The notes: generated by a model not told the origin, from the sequence alone. A stretch of 64,000 nucleotides of DNA from Pseudomonas anguilliseptica (GCF_900105355.1 NZ_FNSC01000001.1:744001-808000), one strand, 5' to 3'. Counted from the stretch's first letter, positions 1 through 11,488 are shown. Translations and numbers: made by a program.

Positions 1-398
1 TGCCCCTGCTTGCTGTAAGCACGCTCGCGGGTGACGTTTTCCTGAAACTTGCGATCAATCGGCGGGAAATAGATATTCAGGCCCGGGCCGACTGTTTCGT
101 AGTACTTGCCGAAGCGCAGCACCACAGCCTGCTCCTGCTCATCAACGACATAGATCGCGCTGTACAGCCAGACTGCAGCCAGCAGCCCCAGGCCCACGAA
201 CAGCAGGCCGAAACCGCCGCCATTGCCCGAGCCAGTTTCACTGCCTCGTTTCTTGCCGCCACCGAACAGCCCATTCAGGCTCTCCTGCAGCTTGCGGAAG
301 GCCTCATCGATATCCGGCGGCCCCTTGCGATCACCGTTCTTACGGCCACCCCACGGGTCCTGATTATTCGAGTTGCCACCCGGCTCATTCCAAGCCAT
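1..398 (-). CDS. hflK: HflK N-terminal part (gene runs off the left edge)
   Basis: Membrane subunit of the HflKC complex that surrounds and modulates the FtsH protease. The first ~132 codons are present. They begin MAWNEPGGNSNNQDPWGGR, a Gly/Asn-rich cytoplasmic tail, followed by one transmembrane helix (around FGLLFVGLGLLAAVWLYS) and the start of the SPFH/band-7 domain (VVLRFGKYYETVGPGLN). The ATG at 398 is preceded by GGAGAG at 403-408. It lies 96 nt downstream of hflX on the same strand, the usual hflX-hflK-hflC order. The gap holds a GC-rich hairpin near 425-445 that may attenuate transcription. Confidence 0.95.
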   Translation of the reverse strand, partial: MAWNEPGGNSNNQDPWGGRKNGDRKGPPDIDEAFRKLQESLNGLFGGGKKRGSETGSGNGGGFGLLFVGLGLLAAVWLYSAIYVVDEQEQAVVLRFGKYYETVGPGLNIYFPPIDRKFQENVTRERAYSKQG

Positions 399-494
399 AG
401 CGCTCTCCATCTGATAAAGCAAAGACGCGCCCACGGCGCGCCCGCCAATGCTACAGAATGCATGCAACCAGCGGCAAAGTCGCTGATGCAGGCT

Positions 495-1796
<1,302 letters not shown>

Positions 1797-1810
1797 TGCA
1801 GCCTCCTAAA

Positions 1811-2098
<288 letters not shown>

Positions 2099-2172
2099 TC
2101 AATAATTTTTAGTAAACCAACGAACGGCTTAAAGCCGTCACCCCCCAAGGATAGACGGCCAACGGCAAGGTC

Positions 2173-3150
2173 TCAGGTCAATATGGAGACCGCTGCCAGG
2201 TATTTCAAGGCACGCGGCAGATTGTCGCAGTCGGCGCTATCTAGCAAGTGCACATCCTGCTGCCAACCACGTAACCAGGTGAACTGTCGCTTGGCCAGCT
2301 GGCGCGTGGCGATAATGCCGCGCTCCTGCATCTGCTCGGCGTCGAGGTTGCCGCCCAGATAATCCCAGACTTGGCGATAACCCACCGCCCGTATAGACGG
2401 TAGACCAACGTGCAAGTCACTTCGCTGACGCAGGCGTTCGACCTCGGCAACCAGCCCCTGTTCCAACATCAGGCGAAATCGCAGGGCAATTCGCTCGTGC
2501 AACAGCTGCCTTTGTGCCGGAGCAATGGCCAATTGCGCCACAGTATAGGGGAATTGGCGCGCAGCCGATGCGCCAGCAGCAGTATTTTCTGCCGCCTGGC
2601 GCTGACGATGAACGGTCATGCTTTGCCCGCTGACATGATAGACCTCAAGGGCGCGAATCAAGCGCTGCGGGTCATTGGGATGGATACGCGCAGCCGATTC
2701 CGGATCGACTGCACGCAGCTCGGCATGCAGCACTTCCCAACCTTCGGCCTGGGCGCGCGCCTCCAACTCCGCCCGCAACGCCGCATCGGCACTGGGCATG
2801 TCGGCAAGACCTTCCAGTAACGCCTTGAAATACAACATGGTGCCGCCCACCAATAGCGGAATACGCCCGCGCGCGGTGATTTCAGCCATGGCAGCCAGGG
2901 CATCGGCACGGAATTCGGCCGCCGAATAGCTTTCGGCCGGGTCACGGATATCGATTAGGCTATGAGGGAACTCGGCCAGCGTGGCCTTATCCGGCTTGGC
3001 AGTGCCGATGTCCATGTCACGGTAGATCAAGGCAGAGTCGACGCTGATCAACTCGCACGGCAGCACCCGCGCCAGCTCGATGGCAAGATCGGTTTTGCCG
3101 GCTGCGGTCGGCCCCATCAGGAAGATCGCCGGGGGCAGGCACTCGGACAT
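2173..3150 (-). CDS. miaA: tRNA dimethylallyltransferase MiaA
   Basis: Transfers a dimethylallyl group to N6 of A37 in tRNAs reading UNN codons (the i6A step before ms2i6A). The 325-residue protein has the P-loop GPTAAGKT at 13-20, the [16 protein letters not shown] substrate-loop motif and the later [12 protein letters not shown] block, all diagnostic of MiaA. The length matches the family. The start is ATG at 3150 with a weak AGAGAG upstream. A 168-nt gap containing an interspersed repeat (3217-3286) separates it from mutL, which is unusual inside this otherwise packed operon and could give miaA-hfq-hflX some transcriptional independence. Confidence 0.96.
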   Translation of the reverse strand: MSECLPPAIFLMGPTAAGKTDLAIELARVLPCELISVDSALIYRDMDIGTAKPDKATLAEFPHSLIDIRDPAESYSAAEFRADALAAMAEITARGRIPLLVGGTMLYFKALLEGLADMPSADAALRAELEARAQAEGWEVLHAELRAVDPESAARIHPNDPQRLIRALEVYHVSGQSMTVHRQRQAAENTAAGASAARQFPYTVAQLAIAPAQRQLLHERIALRFRLMLEQGLVAEVERLRQRSDLHVGLPSIRAVGYRQVWDYLGGNLDAEQMQERGIIATRQLAKRQFTWLRGWQQDVHLLDSADCDNLPRALKYLAAVSILT

Positions 3151-3216
3151 GCTTATAACTCTCTAAATGGCACGGTGCTTAGCAGGCCATTGAAAATGTA
3201 GGCGAGGCGGCCGAGA

Positions 3217-3286
3217 CAAGGTGAAAACAGGCGAAAAGCGGAGTTTACTGCTGTAAATGAGCATTTTGAGCCTGATTTTAACGCCG
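3217..3286. repeat. Interspersed ~70-bp repeat, copy 1
   Basis: A 70-bp unit with a hairpin-forming core: GTTTAC and GTAAATG face each other across a few bases, and AAAACAGGC near one end pairs with GCCTGATTTT near the other. A second copy lies in opposite orientation at 41944-42014, with about nine in ten bases identical by eye. Both copies are strictly intergenic. It encodes nothing and resembles a small non-autonomous mobile or extragenic repeat. I do not recognise a name for it. Confidence 0.8.
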
Positions 3287-3318
3287 TATCGGCAACGCAG
3301 GTAGTTTTCAACGGCCGG

Positions 3319-5196
3319 CTAGCGGCCGCGCAGGAACAGCTTGTCCAGGTCATCCATGCCCATCTGCGTCCAGGTCGGACGCCCATGATTGCACTGACCA
3401 CTGCGCTCGGTGTGCTCCATATCGCGCAGCAAGGCGTTCATTTCCGGCAGGGTCAGGCGCCGGTTGGCGCGCACGGCACCGTGACAGGCCATGGTGCCGA
3501 GCAGCTCATTGAGGTGCGCCTGAATCCGGTCGGTAGTGCCGTATTCGAGCAAATCACCCAGCACATCCTGAACCAGGCGGGTCGCTTCGGCCTGTTTGAG
3601 CAACGCTGGAATCTGGCGAATTGCCAGGGTTTCTGGGCCCAAGCGCTGTAATTCAAAGCCAAGCCTCTGGAACCACTCGGCATGCTCTTCGGCGCAATCA
3701 GCTTCACGCTGACTCACCGCAATCGACTCTGGCACCAGCAGTGGCTGGCCACGCAGGCCTTCGCTGGCCATGGCAACTTTAAGCCGCTCGTAGGTGATGC
3801 GCTCATGGGCGGCATGCATATCCACCACCACCAGGCCTTGCAGGTTCTCGGCGAGGATATAGATACCCTTGAGCTGGGCAATCGCGTAACCCAGCGGTGG
3901 AATATCCCCTTGCGCATCCGGCAGGGCCGCTGGCGCCTGCGTATTGGCCAGCGGAGTGAAATATTCGCGGTACGCCCCTTGAGCCTCGGCAGCCGGCAAC
4001 GGGGTTTCCGGGCGGTAGCCCTGATAGCCGGCACCCGGCGAACGCCAGACGGATGCATTGGGCGCAGGCTCAAGCAGACTGGCGGCCAAGCCGATTTCAC
4101 CCTGCGGGCCAAACTCGCCAGCCGCCTGCCCCGTAGGGCGCACCATCTCTGCCACCGCCGCCGGAGCAGCGAGTTGATCCTCGGGACGAACCTCACCCAA
4201 GGCTCGGTGCAGCGTGCCGTAGAGAAAGTCATGCACCATGCGGCCATCACGGAAGCGCACTTCGTGCTTGGTCGGGTGCACGTTGACGTCAACCACCGAC
4301 GGGTCAATTTCCAGAAACAGCACAAAGGTCGGATGACGACCATTGAACAGCACGTCACGGTAGGCCTGGCGCACCGCGTGGGCAACCAGCTTGTCGCGCA
4401 CCATGCGACCATTCACATAGAAATACTGCAGATCCGCCTGACTACGGGAAAACGTCGGCAAGCCCACCCAGCCCCACAGGTGCAGGCCGTTGCGCTCGAT
4501 ATCAATCGGCAGCGCCTGCTCGAGAAACGCCGGGCCACAAACCGAGGCCACCCGCCGCGCGCGGCTCTGTTCATCCGGCGCCTCATGCAGGCCGAGCACA
4601 GTCTTGCCGTTGTGGCGCAGGTGGAAGGCCACGTCAAAGCGCGCCAGGGCCAGGCGCTTGATCACTTCCTGCAGGTGATCGAACTCGGTCTTTTCAGTCT
4701 TGAGAAACTTGCGCCGCGCCGGGGTATTGAAGAACAGGTCACGCACTTCCACCGAAGTGCCGACCGGATGCGCCGCAGGCTGAACCCGCGGCTGCATATC
4801 GCGGCCTTCGGTCTCCACCTGCCAAGCCTGCTCGGCACCTTCGGTGCGCGAAGTCAGGGTCAGACGCGCGACGGAGCTGATCGAGGCCAGCGCCTCACCG
4901 CGAAAGCCCAGGCTCATCACCTGCTCGAGGTCTTCCAGCTCGCGGATCTTACTCGTAGCGTGGCGGGCCAGCGCCAGGGGCAAGTCGTCCGGGGAGATAC
5001 CACTGCCGTTGTCGCGCACTTTGAGCAACTTGACGCCGCCCTGCTCAACATCCACCTCAATGCGTTTGGCGCCGGAGTCCAGGCTGTTTTCCAGCAGCTC
5101 CTTGATTACCGAGGCCGGACGTTCGACCACCTCACCGGCAGCAATCTGGTTCGCCAGCCGCGGGCTGAGCAGCTGGATACGCGCGGCTTCACTCAT
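3319..5196 (-). CDS. mutL: DNA mismatch repair protein MutL
   Basis: Links MutS mismatch recognition to strand incision. The 625-residue protein has an N-terminal GHKL ATPase ([20 protein letters not shown], then DNGSGI and [10 protein letters not shown]) and a C-terminal dimerisation/endonuclease domain. The metal-binding motif [12 protein letters not shown] at about 459-470 fits DQHA(X)2E(X)4E, and [12 protein letters not shown] and QCNHGRPTW near the end complete the site. So this MutL is expected to nick DNA itself, as in other pseudomonads without MutH. The start overlaps the amiB stop by 4 nt (ATGA), indicating translational coupling. Confidence 0.97.
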   Translation of the reverse strand: MSEAARIQLLSPRLANQIAAGEVVERPASVIKELLENSLDSGAKRIEVDVEQGGVKLLKVRDNGSGISPDDLPLALARHATSKIRELEDLEQVMSLGFRGEALASISSVARLTLTSRTEGAEQAWQVETEGRDMQPRVQPAAHPVGTSVEVRDLFFNTPARRKFLKTEKTEFDHLQEVIKRLALARFDVAFHLRHNGKTVLGLHEAPDEQSRARRVASVCGPAFLEQALPIDIERNGLHLWGWVGLPTFSRSQADLQYFYVNGRMVRDKLVAHAVRQAYRDVLFNGRHPTFVLFLEIDPSVVDVNVHPTKHEVRFRDGRMVHDFLYGTLHRALGEVRPEDQLAAPAAVAEMVRPTGQAAGEFGPQGEIGLAASLLEPAPNASVWRSPGAGYQGYRPETPLPAAEAQGAYREYFTPLANTQAPAALPDAQGDIPPLGYAIAQLKGIYILAENLQGLVVVDMHAAHERITYERLKVAMASEGLRGQPLLVPESIAVSQREADCAEEHAEWFQRLGFELQRLGPETLAIRQIPALLKQAEATRLVQDVLGDLLEYGTTDRIQAHLNELLGTMACHGAVRANRRLTLPEMNALLRDMEHTERSGQCNHGRPTWTQMGMDDLDKLFLRGR

Positions 5197-6623
5197 GGCT
5201 GCGCAGCCAAAGCAGTGGCGGGAACCTGCAGACGCTGACCGACCTTGATCACATCGCTTTTCAGCGAGTTGGTACTACGCAGCACGGCCAGGCTGACCTG
5301 ATAGCGCTGCGCAATCAGCGCCAGACTTTCGCCGGAGCTGACCACATGCTCGCGTGGACCGAGGGCAATCTTGCCGTTGTCACGCAGCCAGGCCACGTGA
5401 GTACCAGGCGGCGGATTTTCATGGAAGAACTGCCGCACGCCCGTAACGATCGAGCGCGCCAGCGCTTGCTGATGGCTGGCACTAGACAGCTTGCGGGCCT
5501 CATTGGGGTTGGAGATAAATCCGGTTTCCACGAGGATCGACGGAATATCCGGCGACTTCAGCACCATAAAGCCGGCCTGCTCCACCCGCCGTTTATGCAG
5601 CGGCGTCACCCGCCCCATATTGCCCAGCACCTTGTTGCCGACGTTCAGGCTGGATGACAGCGAGGCAGTCATCGATAGATCAAGCAATACCCCGGCAAGC
5701 ATCTTGTCCTTGTCGTCCAGGCTGACGTTGCCGGCGCCACCGATCAGGTCCGACTGGTTTTCCGCATCTGCCAGCCAACGCGCGGTCTCCGAGGTGGCAC
5801 CGCGATCTGACAGGGCATACACCGACGCACCGAATGCAGCGGCACGCGGCGCAGCATCGGCATGGATGGAAACAAACAGATCGGCGCCCTTCTTGCGGGC
5901 AATCTCGGTGCGCTTGCGCAGCGGGATAAAGTAGTCGCCCGCGCGCACCAATTCGGCGCGGAAGCCCTTCTCGGCATTGATCTGCCGCTGCAGCTCCTTG
6001 GAAATAGCCAGGGTCACATGCTTTTCATACTGGCCTTTGACCGGCGACAGTGCGCCCGGGTCTTCGCCGCCGTGGCCGGCGTCGATGGCAATCACGATAT
6101 CGCGCTTGCCATTGGGCACTGGCGTCAGCTTCGGCGGGGCCTGTGTCGGCGTTACCGGCACCTGGGGGGCAGTGGCTACAGGGGTAGCAGGTAGATTGGG
6201 GGCCGCGCCGCTTTCCTGGTCAAACAGATCGACCACCAGACGATGGCCGTACTGCTGATTGGGCGCCAGGGTAAAGCTTTTTGGTGTGACCGCTGCTGAC
6301 AGGTCAATCACCACGCGCAGGTCATCCGGGGTGCGCTGCGCCGAGCGTACACCGGTGATCGGGGTATTACTCAAGGTCAGTTGATCGAAGCTGGTAGCCA
6401 GCTTGGCCCCACTGACATCAATGACGATACGATTGGGCGCGGACAGCAGGAAAACGCTGTGCTGCACGGGACCGGACAGGTCAAACACCAGGCGAGTGTT
6501 ATCCGGCGCACGCCACAAGCGGACACTGCGCACATCCGAAGCGGCCATTACATCAGCGACCAACGCCACCAATGCCACTCCAATTGCGATGAAACGCGCG
6601 CCTATGCGCATAGCCAACCCCAT
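5193..6623 (-). CDS. amiB: N-acetylmuramoyl-L-alanine amidase AmiB
   Basis: Periplasmic zinc amidase that cleaves septal peptidoglycan during daughter-cell separation. It has a signal peptide ([20 protein letters not shown], cleavage after ADVMA), an AMIN targeting domain (about 28-130), a Pro-rich linker, an Amidase_3 domain with zinc and catalytic residues in [22 protein letters not shown] and [14 protein letters not shown], and a C-terminal LysM repeat ([18 protein letters not shown]) for glycan binding. The start is set at 6623, 8 nt after the tsaE stop; ATG at 6611 is an alternative four codons shorter. In E. coli this amidase is activated by EnvC; no activator gene is present here. Confidence 0.95.
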   Translation of the reverse strand: MGLAMRIGARFIAIGVALVALVADVMAASDVRSVRLWRAPDNTRLVFDLSGPVQHSVFLLSAPNRIVIDVSGAKLATSFDQLTLSNTPITGVRSAQRTPDDLRVVIDLSAAVTPKSFTLAPNQQYGHRLVVDLFDQESGAAPNLPATPVATAPQVPVTPTQAPPKLTPVPNGKRDIVIAIDAGHGGEDPGALSPVKGQYEKHVTLAISKELQRQINAEKGFRAELVRAGDYFIPLRKRTEIARKKGADLFVSIHADAAPRAAAFGASVYALSDRGATSETARWLADAENQSDLIGGAGNVSLDDKDKMLAGVLLDLSMTASLSSSLNVGNKVLGNMGRVTPLHKRRVEQAGFMVLKSPDIPSILVETGFISNPNEARKLSSASHQQALARSIVTGVRQFFHENPPPGTHVAWLRDNGKIALGPREHVVSSGESLALIAQRYQVSLAVLRSTNSLKSDVIKVGQRLQVPATALAAQP

Positions 6624-6630
6624 ATTAAAT

Positions 6631-7098
6631 TCATGCCCCGACGGCCAAAATGGCACACCAGGCGTTGCCGCGCTCGCCTTGCGCCCGCAGATGCAGCGCC
6701 CGCCCGGCTCCATGCGGGCTAATGGTAATGTCCATGTCCGCCTTTGGCAAAACGCCTGCGCCGCGTTGCGGCCACTCGACCAGACACAGTGCATCGCCTT
6801 CGAAATAGTCGCGAATGCCGAGAAACTCCAGCTCCTCGGGATCAACCAAACGGTACAGATCGAAGTGAAAGGCCCTAACCGCACCGAGCTCGTAGGGTTC
6901 GACCAGGGTAAAGGTCGGGCTTTTTACCGCCCCGACATGCCCCAGCCCACGGATAATTCCGCGCGACAAAGTGGTTTTACCGGCGCCGAGATCGCCATGC
7001 AGATAGATCACCCCCACGCCGCCGGTCGCCTCGGCGATGCGCGTACCCAGCGCCAGCATCGCCTCTTCATCGGCGGCAAACAGTTCTAACTCAGACAC
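6631..7098 (-). CDS. tsaE: tRNA t6A biosynthesis ATPase TsaE
   Basis: ATPase partner of TsaB-TsaD in N6-threonylcarbamoyladenosine formation at tRNA A37. It has the P-loop GDLGAGKT followed by SRGIIRGLG, the [11 protein letters not shown] block and HFDLYRL, all typical of TsaE. The start is GTG at 7098 ([11 protein letters not shown]) because AGGAG lies about 9 nt upstream, giving 155 residues, the usual family length. An upstream in-frame ATG at 7137 would add 13 residues unlike the family. It overlaps the nnr 3' end by 13 nt. An essential gene in many bacteria, it depends here on an operon whose promoter end carries an IS element. Confidence 0.94.
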   Translation of the reverse strand: MSELELFAADEEAMLALGTRIAEATGGVGVIYLHGDLGAGKTTLSRGIIRGLGHVGAVKSPTFTLVEPYELGAVRAFHFDLYRLVDPEELEFLGIRDYFEGDALCLVEWPQRGAGVLPKADMDITISPHGAGRALHLRAQGERGNAWCAILAVGA

Positions 7099-8534
7099 GC
7101 AGACTGCTCCTGCAACAATTGACGAATAACCGCACACATATCACTGGCCGCCAGACCACGGCCCTGCTGCGCCAACTGCTCACCCGCGCAGGCATGCAGA
7201 TAGACCGCCAGCTGGGCCGCTTCCAGCGCAGGCAGGCCCTGCGCCAGCAGTGCACCGATTAAACCGGCCAACACATCGCCCAATCCGGCGCCTGCCATGA
7301 CTGGATGGCCGCGATCACACAACCACAAGCCGCCATCCGGCGCGGCAATCAGGCTACCAGCGCCTTTCAGCACACATACCGCCTGATAGCGCTGGGCCAA
7401 AGCCCGCGCCGCCGCTGAACGATCAGCCTGCACCTCGGCCGTACTGATGCCCAGCAAGCGCGCCGCTTCGCCAGGATGCGGGGTGAGCACCGCGGCTGCA
7501 GGCAACTGGACTACAGTTTGCGCCAACAGGTTCAGCGCATCGGCATCCCAGACCTGCGCAACCTGGCTGACCGCAGCCGCCGATAACAGACTGCGCCCCC
7601 AGGCGCCCTGCCCCAAGCCTGGGCCAACCACCCAGACGCTGGCATTCACGCCCAGCGCCAGCAGCTGATTGGCCGAGGCCACGCCGGCGCTCATTACCTC
7701 GGGCAAGCGCGCCTGCGCTGCCGGCAAATGCTCGCCACGGGTCGCCAGGCTGACCAACCCGGCACCGGCGCGCAAAGCGCTTTGCGCCGCCAGCAGCCCT
7801 GCCCCGGCAAAGCCGCGATCGCCGCCCACCACCAGTACATGGCCCAGCTGGCCCTTGTGCACGCTGCGCGAACGCACAGGCAACCGCGGCAAACTGGCCA
7901 GCGCCAGGCGCTGGGCCGTAAAAGCCTGAACAGCAACCAGGGCCGCGTCGGCCTGCAGATCAGCAAACTGCAACTCGCCCAGGTAATCCGCCGATTGCCC
8001 GGTAAACAGACCCAGCTTGAGGCCGATCAGGGTGACCGTCAGCTGCGCACGCACAGCGACGCCCAGCACTTGGCCGGTATCAGCGCAGAGCCCGGACGGA
8101 ATATCCACCGCCAGCACCGGCAGACTGCTGGCATTCAACAGCCGGATGGCCTGGGCATAGGGTTCACGCACGGCGCCCTGCAAGCCCGTGCCGAGCAGAG
8201 CATCGAGCACCACGCCCTGCAGCTCGGCGCATTCACTCCAGGGCTGCACCGCCACCCCAGCGGCCAGCGCTTGGTCGCGGGCCAACGCGGCATCGCCCTG
8301 CAACTGCGCCGCATCGCCGACCGCCAGCACCTGCACCCGCCACCCCGCACGCAGCGCCAAGGCGGCCACCAAGTAGCCGTCACCGGCGTTATTACCGCGC
8401 CCGGCCAGCACCGTCAGCACACCGGCATCCGGCCAGCGCCGACGCATGGCACGCCAGATGGCATGTGCGGCGCGACTCATCAGTTCGAAACCCGGCGTGC
8501 TGGCCGCGATTAATCGCGCATCCAGTTCGCGCAC
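7086..8534 (-). CDS. nnr: NAD(P)HX epimerase/dehydratase Nnr, 5' end displaced by an IS
   Basis: Bifunctional repair enzyme for hydrated NADH/NADPH. The N-terminal YjeF-like epimerase domain carries [14 protein letters not shown]; the C-terminal ADP-dependent (S)-NAD(P)HX dehydratase domain carries [19 protein letters not shown]. The readable frame starts at the GTG at 8534 ([17 protein letters not shown]). The same frame continues upstream as [13 protein letters not shown], family-like sequence with no start codon before the IS5 boundary at 8573. The original start appears to be the ATG at 9781 beyond the IS: removing the IS and one TCAG gives [22 protein letters not shown]. About 17 residues are lost. 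The GTG has no visible Shine-Dalgarno, so activity is uncertain. Confidence 0.9.
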   Translation of the reverse strand: MRELDARLIAASTPGFELMSRAAHAIWRAMRRRWPDAGVLTVLAGRGNNAGDGYLVAALALRAGWRVQVLAVGDAAQLQGDAALARDQALAAGVAVQPWSECAELQGVVLDALLGTGLQGAVREPYAQAIRLLNASSLPVLAVDIPSGLCADTGQVLGVAVRAQLTVTLIGLKLGLFTGQSADYLGELQFADLQADAALVAVQAFTAQRLALASLPRLPVRSRSVHKGQLGHVLVVGGDRGFAGAGLLAAQSALRAGAGLVSLATRGEHLPAAQARLPEVMSAGVASANQLLALGVNASVWVVGPGLGQGAWGRSLLSAAAVSQVAQVWDADALNLLAQTVVQLPAAAVLTPHPGEAARLLGISTAEVQADRSAAARALAQRYQAVCVLKGAGSLIAAPDGGLWLCDRGHPVMAGAGLGDVLAGLIGALLAQGLPALEAAQLAVYLHACAGEQLAQQGRGLAASDMCAVIRQLLQEQSACLS

Positions 8535-8568
8535 TTGTGCGGCGCTGTACAGCGGCAGAGGAAGATTG

Positions 8569-8572
8569 TCAG
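8569..8572. repeat. Target-site duplication, left copy (TCAG)
   Basis: TCAG immediately precedes the IS5-family left end (GGATCCTCTGAAG) and is repeated at 9765-9768 after the right end. Four base pairs is the usual IS5-group duplication length. Confidence 0.8.
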
Positions 8573-9764
8573 GGATCCTCTGAAGTAGCCATGCATTTCT
8601 GGCTGACGTCAGCCTCTGCTGATTTCGAAAGTGATAAATCGATCAAAAACGATCAGATTACCGGCTCATTTCTGTGTTTTTAGCCGCCGCGAGCACCTCG
8701 CGGCAGCCATTTCCAGCATTACGGGCGCACCTCTCCTGCATTCGTCAGTAAATGTCGGCGCGCCATCCACAGATTTGACAGCGCGAATAAAGTCACCAGT
8801 TGCGCCGTGTTTTTGACCAGGCCACGGAAGCGCGTCTTCACATAACCGAACTGACGCTTGATCACCCGAAACGGATGCTCGACCTTGGCTCGCACTTGGG
8901 CCTTGGCCTTCTCGATTTTGCGCTTGGCTTTGTACAGCGCGCTGCGCTTACCGAGTTTCTTGTAAGTGCTACGCCGTGCTGCAACCTGCCAGATCACTTG
9001 ACGGCCCTCATGCTCGGGGCGCTTCTCGACACCGGTATATCCGGCATCGGCCCCCACCATGTTTTCCTCGCCGTGCAGCAGCTTATCGACCTGGGTGACA
9101 TCCGCCACGTTGGCGGCAGTACCCACCACGCTGTGCACCAAGCCAGACTCGTCATCCACCCCGATGTGCGCCTTCATGCCGAAGTAATACTGATTGCCTT
9201 TCTTGGTTGAGTGCATCTCAGGGTCACGCTTACCGTTCTTGTTCTTGGTTGAACTCGGCGCGTTGATCAGCGTGGCATCGACGATGGTGCCTTGGCGCAG
9301 CGACAAACCACGGTCACCCAGGTAGCCATTGATCACGGCCAGGATGCCGGCAGCCAGTTCGTGTTTTTCCAGCAAGCGGCGGAAGTTGAGGATGGTGGTT
9401 TCGTCAGGAATGCGCTCCAGAGTCAGCCCGGCAAACTGGCGTAGGATGGTGGTCTCGTACAGCGCCTCTTCCATCGCCGGATCGCTGTAACCGAACCAGT
9501 TTTGCATCAGATGCACTCGCAGCATCGCCATCAGCGGATAGGACGGTCGGCCGCCTTCACCCTTTGGATAATGCGGCTCGATCAAAGCGATCAACCCTTT
9601 CCATGGCACTACCCGATCCATCTCGATCAGGAACAATTCTTTGCGGGTCTGCTTGCGCTTGCCGGCGTACTCGGCGTCGGCGAAGGTCATCTGCTTCATC
9701 GGAAAACTCGGCGGGTGGAGTGCGGATATTTTGCCAAAATCAGGAAGTCTTTTTCAGACCATCC
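8573..9764 (-). mobile_element. IS5-family insertion sequence, 1192 bp, complete
   Basis: Single-gene IS bounded by imperfect terminal inverted repeats: the left end reads GGATCCTCTGAAGTAGCC and the right end, read inward, GGATGGTCTGAAAAAGAC. TCAG is directly repeated outside both ends. Joining the flanks across one TCAG restores a continuous nnr 5' end with an ATG and Shine-Dalgarno, which independently supports these boundaries. The transposase runs in the same direction as nnr. The left 146 bp are non-coding and contain a strong hairpin at 8686-8704. The intact gene and exact duplication suggest a fairly recent insertion. Confidence 0.9.
8719..9699 (-). CDS. IS5-family transposase
   Basis: DDE transposase of 326 residues, intact. 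The N-terminal region (MKQMTFADAEYAGKRKQTRK, then GRPSYPLMAMLRVHLMQNWF) is the IS5-type helical domain. The catalytic acidic residues are in IVDATLINAP, VGADAGYTG and VEHPFRVIKRQFGYVKTRF. The start ATG is at 9699. It cuts and rejoins the ends of the element described at 8573-9764. The frame is complete, so the element may still be mobile. Confidence 0.95.
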   Translation of the reverse strand: MKQMTFADAEYAGKRKQTRKELFLIEMDRVVPWKGLIALIEPHYPKGEGGRPSYPLMAMLRVHLMQNWFGYSDPAMEEALYETTILRQFAGLTLERIPDETTILNFRRLLEKHELAAGILAVINGYLGDRGLSLRQGTIVDATLINAPSSTKNKNGKRDPEMHSTKKGNQYYFGMKAHIGVDDESGLVHSVVGTAANVADVTQVDKLLHGEENMVGADAGYTGVEKRPEHEGRQVIWQVAARRSTYKKLGKRSALYKAKRKIEKAKAQVRAKVEHPFRVIKRQFGYVKTRFRGLVKNTAQLVTLFALSNLWMARRHLLTNAGEVRP

Positions 9765-9768
9765 TCAG
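9765..9768. repeat. Target-site duplication, right copy (TCAG)
   Basis: TCAG directly after the IS right end; pairs with 8569-8572. Confidence 0.8.
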
Positions 9769-9811
9769 GTGAATGCAGCATGCGTCGGCTCCGATGTCTG
9801 GCAGAATTATA
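9769..9811 (-). promoter_or_regulatory. Original nnr promoter, ribosome site and start, stranded beyond the IS
   Basis: On the minus strand a perfect -10 box TATAAT (9811-9806) is followed by GGAG and, 7 nt later, ATG at 9781. No good -35 hexamer is seen. Translation from this ATG now runs MLHSP and then into the IS, ending after 13 residues. Because the transposase gene lies on the same strand, transcripts from this promoter could still read through the IS into nnr-tsaE-amiB-mutL. Confidence 0.6.
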
Positions 9812-9841
9812 CCCACCTGCGCCCCGGTTACCCGCCCTCAT

Positions 9842-10903
9842 ATGAATACTGACACCCTTGACCTCATCGCCCTTGCCCAGTCGATCAAAGACTGGGGCCG
9901 TGAGCTGGGCTTTCAGCAGGTCGGGATTGTCGATGTGCAACTGGGCGAGCACGAGGCGCACCTGCAGCGCTGGCTGGATGCGGGCTACCAGGGTGAGATG
10001 GACTATATGGCTGCCCACGGCAGCAAACGCTCCCATCCGGACGAACTGGTGCCCGGCACCCTGCGCGTGGTGTCACTGCGCATGGACTACCTGCCCGGCG
10101 ACACACAGATGGCCCAGCGCCTCGCCCAGCCAGAGAAGGCCTACGTGTCGCGCTACGCCCTGGGCCGCGATTACCACAAGCTGATCCGCAAACGCCTGCA
10201 GCAGCTGGCCGAACGCATCCAGCAGCAGATCGGCCCGCTCGGCTTTCGCGCCTTTGTTGACAGCGCACCCGTGCTGGAAAAGGCCATCGCCGAACAGGCC
10301 GGGCTTGGCTGGATCGGCAAGAACACCCTGGTACTCAACCGCAAGGCCGGCAGCTACTTCTTCCTCGGGGAGCTGTTTGTCGACCTGCCGCTGCCGGTCG
10401 ACCCACCTCACGCCAGCGGGCATTGCGGTCGCTGCACGGCCTGCATGGATATTTGCCCGACCGCCGCCTTTGTCGGCCCCTATGTACTGGACGCGCGGCG
10501 CTGCATTTCCTACCTGACCATCGAACTAAAGGGCTCAATCCCTGAAGAGCTTCGCGCGCCCATCGGCAACCGGGTGTTCGGCTGTGACGACTGCCAGATG
10601 GTCTGCCCGTGGAACCGCTTTGCCAAACCCACCGAGCAGAGCGATTTCCAGCCGCGCCACAGCCTGGACAACGCCGAGCTAGCCGAACTGTTTGGCTGGA
10701 GCGAGGAAGAATTTCTCAGCCGCACCGAAGGCTCACCGCTGCGCCGCGCCGGCTATGAGCGCTGGCTGCGCAACCTGGCCGTCGGCCTGGGCAATGCGCC
10801 CTCCAGCATCCCGGTGCTGGAAGCGCTAAAGGCACGCCGTGAACACCCATCAGAATTAGTACGCGAGCATGTCGAGTGGGCGCTGGCGCGTCACGGCCTG
10901 TAA
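9842..10903 (+). CDS. queG: Epoxyqueuosine reductase QueG
   Basis: Cobalamin- and iron-sulfur-dependent enzyme for the last step of queuosine synthesis in tRNA. The 353-residue protein has a cobalamin-binding N-terminal half with the conserved FVDSAPVLEKA (Asp140), then two [4Fe-4S] sites: CGRCTACMDICP (Cys195, 198, 201, 205) and CISYLTIE with CDDCQMVCPW (Cys221, 248, 251, 255), and a C-terminal HEAT-like region. The ATG at 9842 is preferred over an upstream in-frame ATG at 9773, which lies in the old nnr 5' region and encodes residues unlike the family. No clear Shine-Dalgarno is visible. It is divergent from nnr. Confidence 0.96.
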   Translation: MNTDTLDLIALAQSIKDWGRELGFQQVGIVDVQLGEHEAHLQRWLDAGYQGEMDYMAAHGSKRSHPDELVPGTLRVVSLRMDYLPGDTQMAQRLAQPEKAYVSRYALGRDYHKLIRKRLQQLAERIQQQIGPLGFRAFVDSAPVLEKAIAEQAGLGWIGKNTLVLNRKAGSYFFLGELFVDLPLPVDPPHASGHCGRCTACMDICPTAAFVGPYVLDARRCISYLTIELKGSIPEELRAPIGNRVFGCDDCQMVCPWNRFAKPTEQSDFQPRHSLDNAELAELFGWSEEEFLSRTEGSPLRRAGYERWLRNLAVGLGNAPSSIPVLEALKARREHPSELVREHVEWALARHGL

Positions 10904-10914
10904 CCGAACACAGA

Positions 10915-10938
10915 AAAAGCCCGCCGTAGCGGGCTTTT
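10915..10938. terminator. Bidirectional intrinsic terminator between queG and orn
   Basis: AAAAGCCCGC and GCGGGCTTTT pair around a CGTA loop, with A and T tracts on both sides. It serves the convergent queG and orn. Confidence 0.9.
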
Positions 10939-10945
10939 ATATAGG

Positions 10946-11488
10946 TCAGACCTTGAGGAAGTGCTGACGATAGTGCTTCAGCTCGGCGATGGACTCGCGG
11001 ATATCATCAAGCGCCTGGTGCGTGCCCTGCTTCTGGAACGACTCCTTGACTTGCGGCGCCCACATACCCGCAAGAATCTTCAGGGTCGAGACATCCAGAT
11101 AGCGGTAGTGGAAGTAGGCTTCCAGGTTCAGCATATATTTGTAGAGGAAGCGCCGGTCCTGGCCAATGCTGTTGCCGCAGATCGGCGACTTGCCCTTCGG
11201 CACCCACTGTTCAAGGAAAGCGATGGTCATGGCTTCCGCTTCGGCCGGGCCGATGGTGCTTTCGCGTATACGCTGGGTCAGGCCACTCTGCCCGTGAGTA
11301 CGGGTGTTCCACTCATCCATGCCGGCCAGCAGCTCATCACTCTGGTGCACGGCAATCACCGGCCCCTCGGCGAGGATGTTCAGATCGCTGTCGGTGACGA
11401 TGGTGGCCATCTCGATGATGACGTCTGTTTCAGGCTCCAGACCGGTCATTTCCAGGTCGATCCAGATCAGGTTATTGGCGTTCTGCAT
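10946..11488 (-). CDS. orn: Oligoribonuclease Orn
   Basis: 3'-5' exonuclease that degrades di- to oligoribonucleotides, including pGpG from c-di-GMP breakdown, so it ties into the c-di-GMP proteins FimX and PilZ-like encoded nearby. The 180-residue protein has DEDDh motifs: WIDLEMTGL (Asp11, Glu13), [13 protein letters not shown] and the His-Asp pair in [11 protein letters not shown]. The start is ATG at 11488 ([14 protein letters not shown]). It is usually essential in Pseudomonas. Confidence 0.97.
   Translation of the reverse strand: MQNANNLIWIDLEMTGLEPETDVIIEMATIVTDSDLNILAEGPVIAVHQSDELLAGMDEWNTRTHGQSGLTQRIRESTIGPAEAEAMTIAFLEQWVPKGKSPICGNSIGQDRRFLYKYMLNLEAYFHYRYLDVSTLKILAGMWAPQVKESFQKQGTHQALDDIRESIAELKHYRQHFLKV

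Noticed and set aside
3682..5238. A 518-codon plus-strand frame opposite mutL
   Set aside because: Antisense shadow of mutL with no recognisable features.
8686..8704. Hairpin in the IS5 left end as a terminator
   Set aside because: The stem is strong but no T run follows on either strand, so termination before nnr is not supported.
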